A stretch of 64,000 nucleotides of DNA, from positions 276,804,250 to 276,868,249 of the forward strand of contig OY728153.1 of NCBI GenBank assembly GCA_963277665.1, read 5' to 3'. The notes beneath the pieces were generated by a model. It made no database searches. It saw nothing but the letters and a program-made list of their open reading frames with translations, and was not told where the DNA came from. This stretch comes from Viscum album. Its lineage: Eukaryota; Streptophyta; Magnoliopsida; Santalales; Viscaceae. A program made the position numbers and the translations under genes. This document shows, piece after piece, positions 23,601-37,859 of the stretch; the first letter of the stretch is position 1, and the number at the start of each line of letters is the position of its first letter.

Positions 23601-26600
23601 AAACTAAAAAATTTACATAAATTATTATAAAATGTACATGGGATTGAATAATTCATTGTGATTAATTTTATTACTCGTGAAACTAATAATTAAAAGTATA
23701 TTAATCATCATTTGATCATTAAATTCATTTTTCTCACATCATCCATTAAAAAAATAATAAAATAAACAAAATAAAAAAATAAAGAAAACACAGGGGAGAA
23801 ACCGTTCAAGTCATTCCTTAATATTCATATTCAATAAAATTTTCTCATATGTAGAAATTAGTGTGTGGTGTCGTATTTTTAAGGGAACTGAGTGTAAAAT
23901 TTCACATGATTTTTACTTGAATATATATTCATTGTATCCATGTGTTTAACATCATATTCTAAACCTCAATGTTTATAATCTCATTCCTGCCAACCTAAAT
24001 CAACCAAAATTACCTTAAAAATATTATTATTGAATAAAATTTCATGTCTCATTGTGTGGAGAAATAGAATTTTTAAAATCCAATTTATAGCTATAATTTC
24101 ATTATTGTTTGTTATTATTAAATTCATTGTTATTTTTTAAAAATTAAATTCTTTTTCAAAATTTATTTTTTATTATTTAAATGATAGGGGGATGATATTA
24201 ATGTTATTCTAATTTTTTTTGAGTAAAAAATAAAAATAAATAAAACTATACAAGGGAGAAATAATTTTTTTAATGAAAAGGGAAAATATATGCCATCCTC
24301 ATCCTTGCACGACAGGAGTATAAAATTAATTAAGTGGGGTAGCATCCAAGATTGATGGAAATAAGAGACTGGGAAGAATTATGGAGAAAATAGAATAGTC
24401 AAATTGAGATGATTATGGGTGATAGTAGCTGGGAAGCCAACCCATGAGGATTATAATATCCATTTTCCATGTCCCCACTTATGTACAAGCCAAGGACCAG
24501 GGGAAAAATGATATGGGATTGTGGAATAAGAGGAAATATTAATGTAATGATACATTGAGAAATTATTGAACCTTTCCATTCCCCCCATTACATCAATTAT
24601 CGTGGGATTCAAATGCACTAAAATAATGATATAATAAATTCTCTTATTGATTATAAGGAAAATGATACGATTCCATGGTCAAATATTGATCTACCAGTAT
24701 AATGGAAATTTTTGTCACATTCTTGACATGAATAATGGGTTTTAACATAGATATCATGAGAATCAGTCATGAAAGTAAAACATGCCATAATGAATACATA
24801 TAGGAGGATAAATACGGATACACATAGTGTCTTCCTGGGAGAGGTGGGTAGAATCATTGATATGGTGGAAAAGAAATCTATGTAAAAAAAATTATCCCCA
24901 TGGAGGAAGCCAAAAGAAAGACGAACATAACCAGAACTTATAGATAAAACTGATATTGATTTTATGATTAAAGCTAAATCTATGGTGACTTTTAATAATG
25001 ATGTAGAATTTGAGATAGAACGAAGGGAAACAACCCCCACTCTTACATCTATAAATGAGAAGAAAGAGGATTAATATCACATATGATAATAGAATAATGA
25101 AATGGATAAAATTAATTATAAAATAAGGAAGAACCTTGATGATTTTTAATTAGATAAAAATTAAATAAATAAGTGAAAGGGGAATACTAATAGGTTCGGA
25201 AATCCTAGAAGTTACTTATTTATTAATTAAGACTATACAATTTGAAGTTTTCTAATAAAAAATAATTTATACTAGTTTGAAGGAGGCTAAAATATATTAC
25301 ATTGAATTCAATGAAAATTTAGTTGTGGTTATATAAGGATTTGGTAGCAACTTATCATAATCTAGTTACATAAAAAAGTGGAAAGGTGTAGATAAAAGAC
25401 TTTAAAAAAGTTATTTCAGGTGGAAAATCATGTTTTTTAATTATTAGAAAATAATTTTTAGGATATATTTTTGGGAACTATTTAATGATATAGACTAAAT
25501 AACAGTTACCTTATTATTCATTAAATAGAAGGAACAATATAATTTCCCTCGGTTGTTTTTATTATGTAGTTCTATAATAATGAAGGAAAAATGCCAAATG
25601 TTATGAAAAATGGAATGATATGGGAAGAGATTCATCGAATAAGGTTGTATATTTTTATATTCCTTATCATTTACTTCCCTATATCTCCATCATGTGATTT
25701 TTTATGTTAAGATAATTTTCTTGCGATGATTAGAATTATTTATAAATTTTATATTTATGATTAAAATGTTTCAATTGAATTCCCTCATATAATTTTAAAT
25801 AAAAATAAATTATATGTGTTATTTGTTTTTTCAAAACCACCCATTATTAGTTAGATCAATATCAATATGTATAGGGATTCAATTTATAACCAATGTCCAA
25901 CTAGTTGTGGTGGAATCTTGACAGACAAAAATGGAGTGGATATATCATTCTTCTCTAAATATTGTAGAATGGACATCTCTTATGAATATAAGATGTGAGG
26001 AGTGATATTGGTTAAAGAAAGTATGGGATTTAACAACTAGATTAATCTTTAGATTAAGCTAGACTACTATTTATTGTTCATGCCATTAAGGTGAGTATAT
26101 ATTCCCTTACTTGGTGTTGGCGGTCTGCAGCTGATAGAAAAGATTTTATTTATTACTGGAATCAAATTTAAATTATTCTTTTTAATACTCATAGAGGGAT
26201 TAATAGATATATTAATTCATTTTCCGACAATGTAGTTGGGTTAAGGGCTGTAATTGACATCGGCCCCTGCTAGATTTGACTATAAATATTTGATTCATGT
26301 ATGTCAATAAAACTCTTTCTTATCATATTATATTATATTTTATGGGTCTCAAATATTTCATATAGGGAGTATTATTATTAATTATGTGAAAAAATATTAT
26401 TGTAGGAGATTTTATGAAAAAAAACAAGATTAATATCATGCGAGATTTTGAAAATTTTCAAAAAACAGAAAAACATAGAATAATTCTATGTGAAAGAATC
26501 TACTTTTTACACTCTTTGATATGGATCCCTCTCCAAGAAAATTTAAATTCAATTTTATTTGTCCCAAAATAAATATTTTTATTTCAAAATCATTTTTATG

Positions 26601-26989
26601 GAAAAAGTAGGAACCCAAAAAAGTTCAGAATACATAGAATATTAAACATCATAAGAAATTATCAAGCCATTTCAAAGCAATTTAATGCGGATGGAATTAT
26701 TTACCTTGAAAAGTCACCATTCAATTAAGGTAACCTCTATTTCTATATTCTCTTGATGAGATTATTGAAGTGAAAATCCATCCTATCTGAGGTCTGCACA
26801 TGCTCCTCCAAGATTGTTTTCCCCTCGTTGAATCAATATATTAAGATTTTGTTCTGTTTATCAATCAAAGAGGATTATTCATAATTAAAATCAATTCATA
26901 TCAGTCTTTAAAAAAATATGTGAGCCTCCTTCTCTGAAATCTTGATCAAGAAATACTCTTGAATAATTTATTCATTTGAGTGCATAAAA
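17641..26989. other. AT-rich sequence without recognisable genes
   Basis: More than 9 kb of low-complexity AT-rich DNA. A short (TA)n tract lies at about 18,989-19,004. I find no credible splice-connected coding, RNA gene or complete element. The longest frames (for example 24,651-25,040 minus, 129 codons) have compositions expected of chance and match no family I know. The stretch at 24,360-26,350 is slightly less AT-rich and could be old LINE or retroelement remains, but no diagnostic motif survives. Confidence 0.5.
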
Positions 26990-28560
26990 AGCTCTTGGGT
27001 GTCATTTGAGTCAGCAACCTCATTTTTTGCATTCACCGGATCAAAGGCAGTGGGTTCCTCTTCTTGTGTATCAGTGACCTCATTAGATCCTAGCTTCACA
27101 TGCTTAATAAGAGATTTTCACTTATTCTTAGGTTTCCAGAACCACCATTCAATCTTTTTAGGGGGTTTACCTTTGCTTGTGGGACTTTTAACTGGAGGAC
27201 TAGGAAAATTAGAGTAGTCCTTCCATCTCCAGAGCTTCTACATATTCATAATAAAACCATCTGAATCCATAATTTGTTTTTCATTTATTCGAAGAGGATT
27301 GAAGATATTCTTCCATTAGTGCTTCTTCCATGGGCTCTGAGGACCACGATTCTAAGGCAGAATCATTATCCACAACTTTTTCATTCATACAACCACATAA
27401 GGAATGATTTTCAACATTTCCTTCCTCCAAAAAAATCCTTTATTCACAAGGAGTGAATCACCATCACCGAGCACCGCAAAGAAACTATGAGAACCATTAC
27501 CAAAAACTCTAGATTTGCCAATTCTAGCACGAGAAGGAGGCTTTTGGGCCTCACCAAAGGCCTTAGTTGGGATTGTCCTCAAACCTCCCTGCTGTGGAAG
27601 ACCCATTCCACTATAACCAAAAGCACCATCCTACCCTATTTCCCATAACAAATTCTTATGTTACTAGAATCACAAGAATCATGACTCCCTGAGGTGGAAG
27701 CCACAACATTTTCATAGGATCTACTCCCATGAAAAGAGGGGATGGTGAAAGGCGCAATAAGTTGAGCAGTGGACGTAGCCGATGACTTGCTGTAATGGAA
27801 CTATCCACATTTTCTCCCGGTATGGTCATGACTTCTTACATGATCTAAAAACATGCATGAGAACTATCTTTGACCCCAAGATTCAAAAAAGGGTTTCTAG
27901 ACCTTCAATTCTGAGAAGAAGGACCTGATCGATGACCCATTGTTGTATGTCTTCAGGACTATTGAAGGTGACCAAAATGATTGCAACTATAGTAGAAGTC
28001 CACCCAATGTTCAAAGACCACTGCTTTCTTGAGCTGAAACTCATATTCAATCTCAAGCAACACAAAATGAACAAGAGATTTGGAAACGTCTATTTCAATG
28101 AAGATGTGAGGAGAAATCACATGACAGAGGGATTGAGATATGTCGTCAAAACTAAGAAATCTACCTATCAAGTTTCCTAACAACATGAGTATAGAATTAT
28201 TTTGAAATGGAAGAGGGAGTCCTGGAAATCTTACCAAAGTCGGAGCGGTTTGAGGATCATGATTCCAATAAAAATCATAGGTCTATGGGAAGAGGGAGAA
28301 CTGAAATCCACTGAAGGAACATTTTTTGATGAACCTTCCAAGGATTAGATCTTCTTATGACTAGAAGAAAATGAATATATGACTGGGATCCAGGAGACTG
28401 ATGACGGTGTGCTCTTTCAGATCCCACAAATCTAAGATGGAATAGTCAAATGAGTCAACGAAAGGATGATTTCGACCGAAATGCTCCACCAGAGAGAAGT
28501 TGAGACCGTCCTATGCCTCTATAAACTCTTGAAGTTAATGAGGGAGAGAAGGGAAACCAA
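26990..28560 (-). pseudogene. L1-type LINE ORF1 remnant (DUF4283 plus CCHC)
   Basis: The minus strand encodes the plant LINE ORF1 pattern. First comes a DUF4283-like part: LVEHFGRNHPF, then LWDLKEHTVISLLDPSHIFI (about 28,330-28,500). Then come VRFPGLPLPF, GNLIGR and IEIDVSKSL (27,960-28,240), and the start of a zinc knuckle, CNHFGH. In this family the protein binds LINE RNA. The frame is broken by several stops upstream of 28,240. In the knuckle the first Cys reads Tyr, and after GHLQ the reading is TAG-TCC-TGA (27,953-27,961), so the last Cys codon is a stop. The low-complexity Ser/Pro-rich tail down to about 26,990 is assigned only by position and composition. No ORF2 reverse transcriptase was found at lower coordinates, so this is a fragment. 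Confidence 0.65.
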
Positions 28561-29019
28561 TATTGAAAAAGGGGACCTTCGGTCCGAGATCAATTCTATG
28601 GAATATGGGAAGAGAGGATGAGGATGTTAAGGGGAGTGAAGCAGCAAGGGATGGAGGAACCTTCCCCCTCTTTAGAGGGGGAGGGATGGCAACGAATTTC
28701 ATCTACCTCAGGCCATGACAGACCAAGGCATGAATCCCTGACGACAGTGTTAAAAATCATTGAATATTTAATTTTTATGTTTAAATATATTATTCCTCTA
28801 ATTTTAATTGATTCTTGGTATGTAATCATATTATTAGAGTTGAGTTTTTTTTTCACGTTCGTTATTTTTTTTAATTTCTTTTAGGTGATTTATATATAAT
28901 TTGTTGTTTTATTCTCCAATTATCTTTATATATTTATTTTGTTCATTTGTACCACTAAAAAATTCCACAATAGTTGAATATCTAAAAAAGGATTGATCTA
29001 GGGGTGGTTTTAATGGATT
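28561..29019. other. LINE 5' flank and junction to element D
   Basis: It contains a GC-richer 28,590-28,740 block, possibly the start of the LINE ORF1 or its 5' UTR, then AT-rich sequence up to the LTR of D. The two overlapping frames here (28,596-28,884) are on opposite strands and neither is supported. Confidence 0.35.
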
Positions 29020-30612
29020 CTACAAAACCATTAACATATAGTTTAAAATAATAATAAACTCTACAACTTCAATAACACACAATATCGAGATTTAAGCGGA
29101 TTGAGATATATTATTAAATTATCATTATTTATATGTGACTATTTTAACCTTTCCATAAATAAATATTAAAAACCAAATTATTAAATATATGTATAATTTT
29201 TCCACTTAGTAAAAATGATTTGATAAATTCTTATGAAGTAAGGACTCAATTTTGTGTGAAGTCATTTCATGCTTCAAAAAATGAGTTCCCTTCAAAAATG
29301 ATTTTTTTTTCATTTTGTGAATGAGAATTTAAATTAATTAATACCAATTTAATAAATATTATTTTATAAAATGAACCTAGTTTTTAAATTATCATATCAA
29401 AATCAACTTTGTATTTTTTTCTGAATTTTTTTTTGTAGCGAGTATTTCAAAAATACTATTTTTTCAAATACTTTCATTTATTTATAATAAAAAATTCAAT
29501 TTAAACATCCAATTATATTTTGTATTTTGTCTTAAAGTTGGAATAGGTCCACATAATTTAAAAAATTTACTTAATTCAAATTTCATTATAAATATTCTGG
29601 ATTTTGATATAAGTAAATTTTTATGATTAAAAACCAAATTTTCTATGAAATTGGTTTGGATTAAGATTATATTAAAATAGATTTATTCCCCCAATAGTAA
29701 TTGAATTTTATAAAATTGAATTATTTTATGGATTTAAGGAGTCAAATTTTTCATAGGATAAACTTTTGAAATATTTTTTTTGTATAATTTAAAAGTTTGA
29801 CAAAAAATAAAAAACGTTTTTTATAAAATAAATTATCCCTTATGATATTTCCAAGATCTAAATATTATATAAAAATTTATTAAACTTATGTAATGAATCA
29901 TGTATGATACTAGTAGAATATAAATATTAGATAAATTATCTAATATATAATCACTTTTCAAATTAGGATCCATTTTTCACATTGTAAGTAAAATTATAAA
30001 TCTTTAATATTGAAAAATCCATGACCATCGTTAAGGTTAAAATTGGATAACCTATGGTTAAACGAAAAATAAGGTTTAAAATTATATAAAATCTTATAAT
30101 TTTTTTATTGGATGATTATTTTTGGACCATATATTCATTATCTTTTAATCCATGTAATTTCGATACTATCTACATCTGTTATACACATATTACATTATAA
30201 TATTTCATGTATTTCCCAAAATGAAAATAATGATATTTTATAATAATAATTATTTGATAAAAATTATTTAAACGTTATAAAAGAATTATTTTTGGAGAAT
30301 TGAATAGGATATTTTTAATAATATGAATCATAGTCCATTTAAGGATCACATATACCATTATGGTAACTTTTTGACCCAATAGTAAAATGTTTTGATATAA
30401 TGGTAATCTTCAAAAGGGTTGATGGGGGGATAAAACAAAGTGATAATGGTAAAATATTAATAATGATTTTTTCAAATATTATTTTAGGATATGAAATATA
30501 ATTATCCCTATCCTATCTTTAGAAGATATTAATTTGTTTCCAGTTTATTATAAATATTAACTTATATTAATTTAATACTTTAAGTAATTTCATGAGTACC
30601 CCACCCCTCAAT

Positions 30613-30620
30613 TATAAAAA
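30613..30620 (+). promoter_or_regulatory. LTR promoter TATA box (element D)
   Basis: TATAAAAA in CAATTATAAAAAAGACC, with a pyrimidine-rich leader and ttgtttacaattttagagtc downstream. This is homologous to A's ctctttacacaaatttgagcc. Confidence 0.55.
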
Positions 30621-31137
30621 AGACCATCCTCTATTTAATTGTTTACAATTTTAGAGTCCTTTTTCATTAAAAAAACCTACCAAAATTTCATCTTAGATTA
30701 CATAATCACATCTTGGATCTTTTGGTCATCACAAAATACATTATTTTTAAGGAAAAATGTTAAATTCCAAGGAGATTTATCAAGGAAGAGGTATAACTAT
30801 AAAATGAGTATTTTTCTTGTTCTTTTACATCAAATAAAAAAATGGTATCCATTCTAAAATAAAAATTTCACTCTATTAAATATTATATAATTTCATTAGG
30901 ATAATAGAACACCCATTTTCCACCTCATTTCGATCATGTGGGAAAATAAAACATCACTCATCTGTACATGTGGACTACCACCTCTACGAAGCAATGAATT
31001 TACATTTTCATCACTACATAACATTACTGGTCACAATAATGAAATTAATATATATATATATATATATATTATGATATTATTATGAATCCTTAAAGGTAAA
31101 CTATTATTTACCTTTATTTTATTCAATCCGTTGAAAA

Positions 31138-31190
31138 GTGAAAATATTGTTCTTGAGTACGTAGGACCTATCACTCTGTAAACCATGTAA
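31138..31190 (+). repeat. Decayed hairpin motif in the LTR of element D
   Basis: gaaaatattgttcttgagta then cgtaggacctatcactctg aligns with gaaaatagcgttcatgcgta then cgtacgacctatcgtctcc at 13,723. The arms have decayed but the position relative to the TATA box is comparable. Confidence 0.55.
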
Positions 31191-33435
31191 TTAATTTTTG
31201 TATCTCAATATTTTCTGGAAAAATACAAATATTTACATATTAAATATATTTTTAATATTATTATCTAGATGATGTTATTATAATCAAGATTACTGGACTG
31301 AAACAATAGAACTGAAACTTTCAAGAAAAACATGACAATAAACATTATGAAACGATGTATTTAGTAAAAATTTATTAATAACAAGGTAGTGAAATGTTAT
31401 ATGTTTATCATATATGATCTTATAAGTATGTATATGGTTTTTATAAAAAATAATAGACAATTTAAATTTTCGGTAAATAAGGAAATATCATATTTATCTA
31501 AGTAGAAGCATGAGGTAAGGGATTTCTTAACTCAATTTCCATTCATTGGGTTCTATTACTTATTCATTTATTTTGTTATGCCAAGATTATATGACAAGTA
31601 ACCTTTAATTTATCTATGTTTTATTACTTATTTTATTGTATGTATTTACAATTTTCAAACATAATTACTTCATTTTTTAATTTTTAGGTCAATAGTGTGA
31701 TCTTTAGAAGGGATCTTTCTCTCAATTTACACTCCATAGAAATATATTTAGTATTAAAAACCTATTTAATTTTATATGGAATATATTCATACCCATTTAT
31801 GTATTTAACTTATATATATATTTAATCATGATGATTAATGTTTAAGTTATAGTTTACACATTCATGGGATTACAATTTAAAAGTTAGAAATGATCTAAAG
31901 ATTTAATTTACATTCTTATTTTTTGGGATTGCACTTATTTTCACTGAATAAATCCTAAAATATATCCTTCCTAAAAATAATTTATATTATTTTACTATGA
32001 TTATTTAATGATCTTCTATGATTTATTCCAACTATTCCCATATTTTGAACTCAAATCAAACGTCGAAATTATTAAAAGAAAATCCATACATATTTCCCTT
32101 TTTGATCGATTATATTTTCCTCCAAGTCATATATTTTTTCAAATTTAATTTAAAAAAATTATTTTTATTTACTAAAATTATTTACGAAAGAAATTTTGTC
32201 ATCCACTTTATTTTTTACAAGGTTTAAAAATAATATTTCAATTGTTTTCATAAATATATATTGTTCAATTTCATTATAAATATTTGAAAGGTAATCTTTC
32301 TTAACGTATATGTTATTAACATAATTTCCCACCACCATAACAACTTTTTTGTATTAAGATTATTCTACATTTTGTCAATGAATTCAAAAATAATTTTTAA
32401 AAAAAAAACTTATTTTAATGTTACTCTTCTTTTTTTCACAAGAAATTAAGTTATTGAAAACCCTATATATTTGATGAATTAATAGTCATATCTAACTCTT
32501 ATTAATTATATGGTCATTAAATTTATCTTTAGACATAAACATTTTTGTTTCATTATTCATTGTACGTTACATTTCCATTACATATCTATATAATGTGTAT
32601 CTAAGATAAGATTATTTTTGAAACCTCATACCATTTATACATATGGTGTTTAACTATGAAGGTTATCTGATTGTGTAGGGAAATATTAATATTTTGTATT
32701 ATTTACTCAATACATATATTTATTGATAATGAATATTGTTTATCAATTAAAGTGATCCTTTAATATATGAGGAATTCATTGTACATGTACTGATGGGAGG
32801 GTCTTGGTTATCAATATCCCCTTTATGTGCCGATAAGTCTCAGGGGGAATATTTATTAGCTAGCCATATTAAATAGGGTTTTCGATGTATACTAACCCAT
32901 TGGATAAACATTCTAAAAATAATAATTTAACATTATTGTTACCATGATGTTTAAGATCAGGACATCTAATACAAATAATTGTTTTATTAATAATTTAGTT
33001 ATTATTTCCAATGAAATTATTTAATTGAAATTATCCATAGATAAAATTTTCCCATGTTATTGATTAAATGGAATGTGTTTTCAATTATTTACTTTTACAT
33101 ATTGATTATAATTATTTAGTCATGATAAATTCTACTGTATTTAAACATTAATGAGAATTTTAGATCACCTTTTTCTAGTTTTCCTTTCGCATTAGATCTC
33201 TTGATGTTTAATCAGAATTATATGAATGTATATGGTAGAGATAATAATTATGTTATCAAATAAAATATTATTTTTTATTCTATATTTTCAAATGTAATAT
33301 AAGATTGAATTATGTTTCTTGGTTTTTTTGAAAATAAATTTAAATTAATTCTTTTGGGATTTGATCTCTTGAATCTAGTTTCAATATAAAAAAAGGGTAA
33401 CTCGATCTGGGTTACTTGAGTTGGGTTTTCTATAG

Positions 33436-33447
33436 TTGGTATCATGG
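33436..33447 (+). other. Primer binding site of element D
   Basis: TTGGTATCATGG follows the LTR end TTTTCTATAG. TGGTATCA of the initiator-Met PBS is intact. Confidence 0.6.
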
Positions 33448-34763
33448 AAATATTAGTAGAAACAATATGAACAAGATATTAGAAAACCTTGAATACAGAA
33501 CACAACCCTATCAAATAATTTTCGGATATGTCTAATTATAGAATAAAATTACAAAACAAATTTAACATAGAGATTACGTTGGTTGTATAGAAATACATCC
33601 CTTTTGGGGTACTACAGGTAGAAGTGGTTTTTTAAAAGATGCATCTATGGGTAATAACCTAAAAAATATATAGTGAAGTATATCTCAGACATCATTCAAG
33701 TTCACGGTGAGTGTGCCCTCATCATACCCCTAGTTTCACAATTTTGGGGGCTTTACTTGGATTAACACATATTTTATTGAAGAACCATTATGAAGGATCT
33801 GAATAGATTTTCACCCTATATAACCTATGAAAAGCCTATTGTTTATTAGAAATAAAATAAGATTTCTTGACTTAGAAATCCTATGAATGACTTTTCATGA
33901 TTTGTGACAATGGTTATTGTTCATCACACTATTATTTTTTCCCTCATTAAATTATTGGAATTAGAATAAATCATTTTAACACTAAATTTTATAGAAAATA
34001 GAATTATTTTTCTCTTGGGAAATAAAATGAAACGAGTACTAGAAGATAAAACCTTGAGGTTATTCTTAATCAACTATTTAATTATATGAATAAAAATCTC
34101 AACAAGTATAAGTTTCCTAACACAACTAAAAAGAGAAAATTGTATTTTTATGAATACTGTTGTGGGATAAATATTTAGTTTCCTACATTTCATGTATCTA
34201 GGAAGAATCATTCATGTAAATGTCTTATATTAATGAGAAAATGGTTTATGTTCACAATAAAATGTCATGAACCAAGTAATTGTTCAGGAAAATAATTATT
34301 TTGATGAAGGGATAAAAAATTATTCCTAACGTTCCATTTATAGTTCAATTTATTATATGTGAGGAACATGTGAATTATTCAAGTCAATGATGTAATCCAA
34401 GGGTTAACTCTTAAAAAAAGTCAGGAGCTATGCTATATCATTGACGTGAAATGATTGAAGAGTTTTTGTGTTGGTATTCATAATCATGTTTTAGAATTTT
34501 TTTATTAATGATATTATGTTAATAATAATCAATAATCATGTAATGTATAGTTCCGTTGTAGTTTTTATTTATGTATTTGAATTTTTATTTTTAATTCTAC
34601 TAATAATTAGGAAAAATTATTTTGTGGTAAGGTGATATTCATGGAAAACACATTATTAAAGAAAATATAACCCCAAATATTTCCCTGATGTTGAGTTAAT
34701 AATGTCTAGTTTGGATAAATTGATGATTGAAAAACATAAATTTAGAGTGGATGGCATTGATGA
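33448..34763 (+). mobile_element. Element D internal region, left part
   Basis: It runs from the PBS to the insertion point of element F. It is AT-rich, with no gag motif as clear as in element A. A faint resemblance to the first few hundred bases after A's PBS is all I can see. It continues after element F near 44,640. Confidence 0.4.
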
Positions 34764-37700
34764 TGTCACGGCCTGATCCCATAATGCCCACATACATGTT
34801 GATATGTAAATAATGACACCACAATTTTACCACTAACAATCCTGGTGCTAGTGATTATCATTGAGTAGGCTTATCACACACATGGGTGGACTAAACATAA
34901 AGTACCTACACACACATGCATATCCACATATAAGTATAATACAGAATGATAAACATTTCATTCTAATAATGAATTCATAACACCCAACCCTCATCAGATT
35001 ATAATAAGTAGTTCAACAAAAGTGATAAAGAACAAATACAAGGCCACTAGAAGTGTAAAAGAACCCAACCTATTGACAAAAAGGTAGAAACTACCCAAAC
35101 AAAAGTCTAGGATCCATATAAGGTGTTTCTAGTACAAAAAATCTCCAACACTTACTAGTCTAAAAAAGACTTCATCAAAAAAGTTGTTCTCTATAAAATA
35201 CATGACATGTGTGGGAAGATCCCACTCATGGGTGAGTATAAACATACACAATAAGACACCATGAAATCACCAAACCCAAATCATTAAAGATTCTAGTTTA
35301 CTCATCACCATGAAGTTATATATACCATAATATGAGAAAATCACCTTAATAACCCAAATAAGATCAATGGTAGACACCAAGTCTCATGGTAAGGTCACAA
35401 CTATTCCTCCCACCTAGGATTTTACTAGAGGAGAAAAATATAAAATCCTTCAAAGAAAACTCACTCAATGGTTCCCTCTATACTTATGTCATTCATCCAA
35501 GAGGACATCCTCATTGGATATTTACTTGGAGAAAAAAAAAGAAAAACTAAGACTGGTCATCTATGATATGTGATGGATCAAAAAATTACTTTTTGAAAGG
35601 CAACAAATATTGATACACAGATATGGGATCACAACCAAGGCCTATGTGGGATACCTAACCATACCCATAGAAAACCAAATATAATGTGTTTTAATTGACC
35701 AATAAATTTTCAATGATATTATATCGTAATGATATAGGATAAAAACCTGGGCCACATGGAGTGTCAACTTACTCTATTTGAGAATATCTCTAAGATGGGA
35801 TCAATTATCCAACAATCAGAACATGATGCCTCACCATACCCTCAAAGAGATAGACCAAGGGAACAAACCCACACTTAAACGGTCTATGGAAATCCACCAG
35901 TGGTTATAATATAATTAATATAAGAAGAAAATGGGTTCTGACATTCCCTTTAATGAGTACTTGATTTGTCCCATGGGGTACATGGTGTGTTTTCTATATC
36001 TGGAACTTGTTATGTCTTACTATCTAACATGGAATGAATTTATATAGATACATGGAACATAGTGGTTAGGACTACACATAGTGTGTTCCATCGAATCAAT
36101 TCCTGGTACTCTATTCATTCCCATGCAATCTATCTATCCCCATGTATACTAACTGTGTCCAAATACATTCTAAAATACACGAGGTGTACTCTTCATCAAA
36201 TAGAATGTAGGGGATGGACTGAAACTTAGAGTTATCCCTTATCCTAACCCAGTGTAGCTTCCAAATTACTTGGGGTGTGCTCCATAAAACTTGGAATATA
36301 TGTACACATATCCTCCTAGGTATGTACTCCCTATACATGGAAATATGACCGCCTAGGTGTCACATGACATGTGGGAGGCCCATCTAGAGTATGATATTTT
36401 AGTCCACAAAAAAAATCTAGTCACTGTATATAGGGGACTTCATGGAATGTGTTCTTCCATATTACATATCATATATATCAGAATTTCATAGAAAATCCCA
36501 TCTTTTCAGTTGAATTTTCCTATGCCAATGAATTTTTCTTTGATTCAATAGCCAATCCTACCACAAATCCCGAATCTTGGCCAACCACCCACGATGTCCA
36601 ATTTGAAGATTTATTCTAGACAGAAATTATTATTATTATGATCATCATTTACATATGTGGAGCCACATGACTTGAATCCCAAAAAATAAACATCCTCTGC
36701 TGACATCAGAACACTACTATCATTGGTGTCTAGATTTTGGCCACATATTGATTTGAATCTCCCATCAATGCACCCCCAGATAGATCTTATCAATTCACAT
36801 CATAGATCTATCATCCCCAAAACCATCATCATATTCCAATAATTTATTTCACTCCCTTATCACATCTACCAAATATCAATGATAAACTAGTGACTATGGT
36901 ACCATATTCCAAAGAACAAATGCACAATGATCAGTCATCCTAGATATCCTTGAACAATTAAATAACATGAAGTGTCCTTAATGAACCTTAAATAATGGAT
37001 GGAGAAAGAAACCTTTTAAAAATTGGGATTTAATTAATTTATTTGATGCTTTGGCCATCATTTTCATAATTAAAAAAACAAGGATTATCCAATCAAAATG
37101 AATCGACATGTAAATAAATTTTTACTTCATAAATATAAGAAGATAAATAAATCATTGGAAAACCCAATGAAGAATGATATATATATATATATATTAATTT
37201 TAAAAATAATTTATGCATGTATATCACAAACATTAAACAAGGATTAAAAAACTTCCTACGATGGGCTGGATCAACCTTTAATGATGATTGATTCTACATA
37301 ATTGTTGTCAGTGAGATTCGAGAACTCCATTGATGACAACAATCCTCGTGTTACTCTAATCATGGATTTTGTGATCTTCCACCAATGTTCTCTCCACCCA
37401 ATATTTCCATCCTCTCATTCCCTCTATGGTTATATAGATAACCCTATGGAATTAGCAATAAATGATATTATAAAGGGGAATCCATTATGGTTTTGTCATT
37501 TAAGGACAATTAAAATATCTTATTAATTTAATTCATTTAATTCTACAATGATGACACTCTACTGATGCATCTGATGATGACATTACTTATATTTCACCTA
37601 GTGTAAAAATCATATTCCATATTTACCATAGATCTTGATATTTACATATATGAAACAATTTGGGAGATCATCCATTATTTATAAATGACCATGCATGGAT

Positions 37701-37850
37701 GATATATTATATTTAATTTTTTTAATATATCAACATCTAGGAACCATGATCCCCTAGAATACTACAACAACTCCACACCTTAATTTAAAAATATTATTTA
37801 TAATATTATAAAGTGTTAAATATAATTTTTGAAGTCATTAAATTATCCTC
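34764..37850 (-). repeat. 3' LTR of element F
   Basis: It begins TGTCACGGCCTGATCCC and is collinear with 41,604-44,640 through many shared blocks. Examples are atcacacacatggg, gggtgagtataaacatac, cactactatca, atgatgacaa and catctgatgatg. It contains no gene. Frames at 36,111, 36,611 and 37,302 lie within it and are not supported. A (TA)n tract lies at about 37,178-37,195. Confidence 0.65.
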
Positions 37851-37859
37851 AATAATAAG

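Larger units (their letters stand above)
29020..33434 (+). repeat. 5' LTR of element D (relative of element A)
   Basis: It matches the sequence starting at 45,792 from its first bases: tttaaaataat..aaactc, aataacacacaatat and gagatatatta correspond to the 45,810-45,880 stretch. Inside are a TATA/leader block at 30,600-30,660 like that of A, a decayed hairpin at 31,138-31,190, a block at 33,148-33,185 like A's gagaatttgagctcacc block, and an LTR end followed by a PBS at 33,436. The 5' edge is accurate to about 20 bp and lacks a clean TG. Its length of about 4.4 kb again marks the large-LTR family. A (TA)n run lies at 31,050-31,070. Confidence 0.65.

Noticed and set aside
24505..24540. Plus-strand peptide WDCGIRGN resembling the start of a LINE endonuclease
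   Set aside because: Only eight residues match, no further endonuclease motif follows, and the nearby LINE ORF1 is on the other strand.
24651..25040. 129-codon minus-strand frame
   Set aside because: Hydrophobic, Ser/Phe/Ile-rich composition expected from AT-rich DNA. No domain or splice context.
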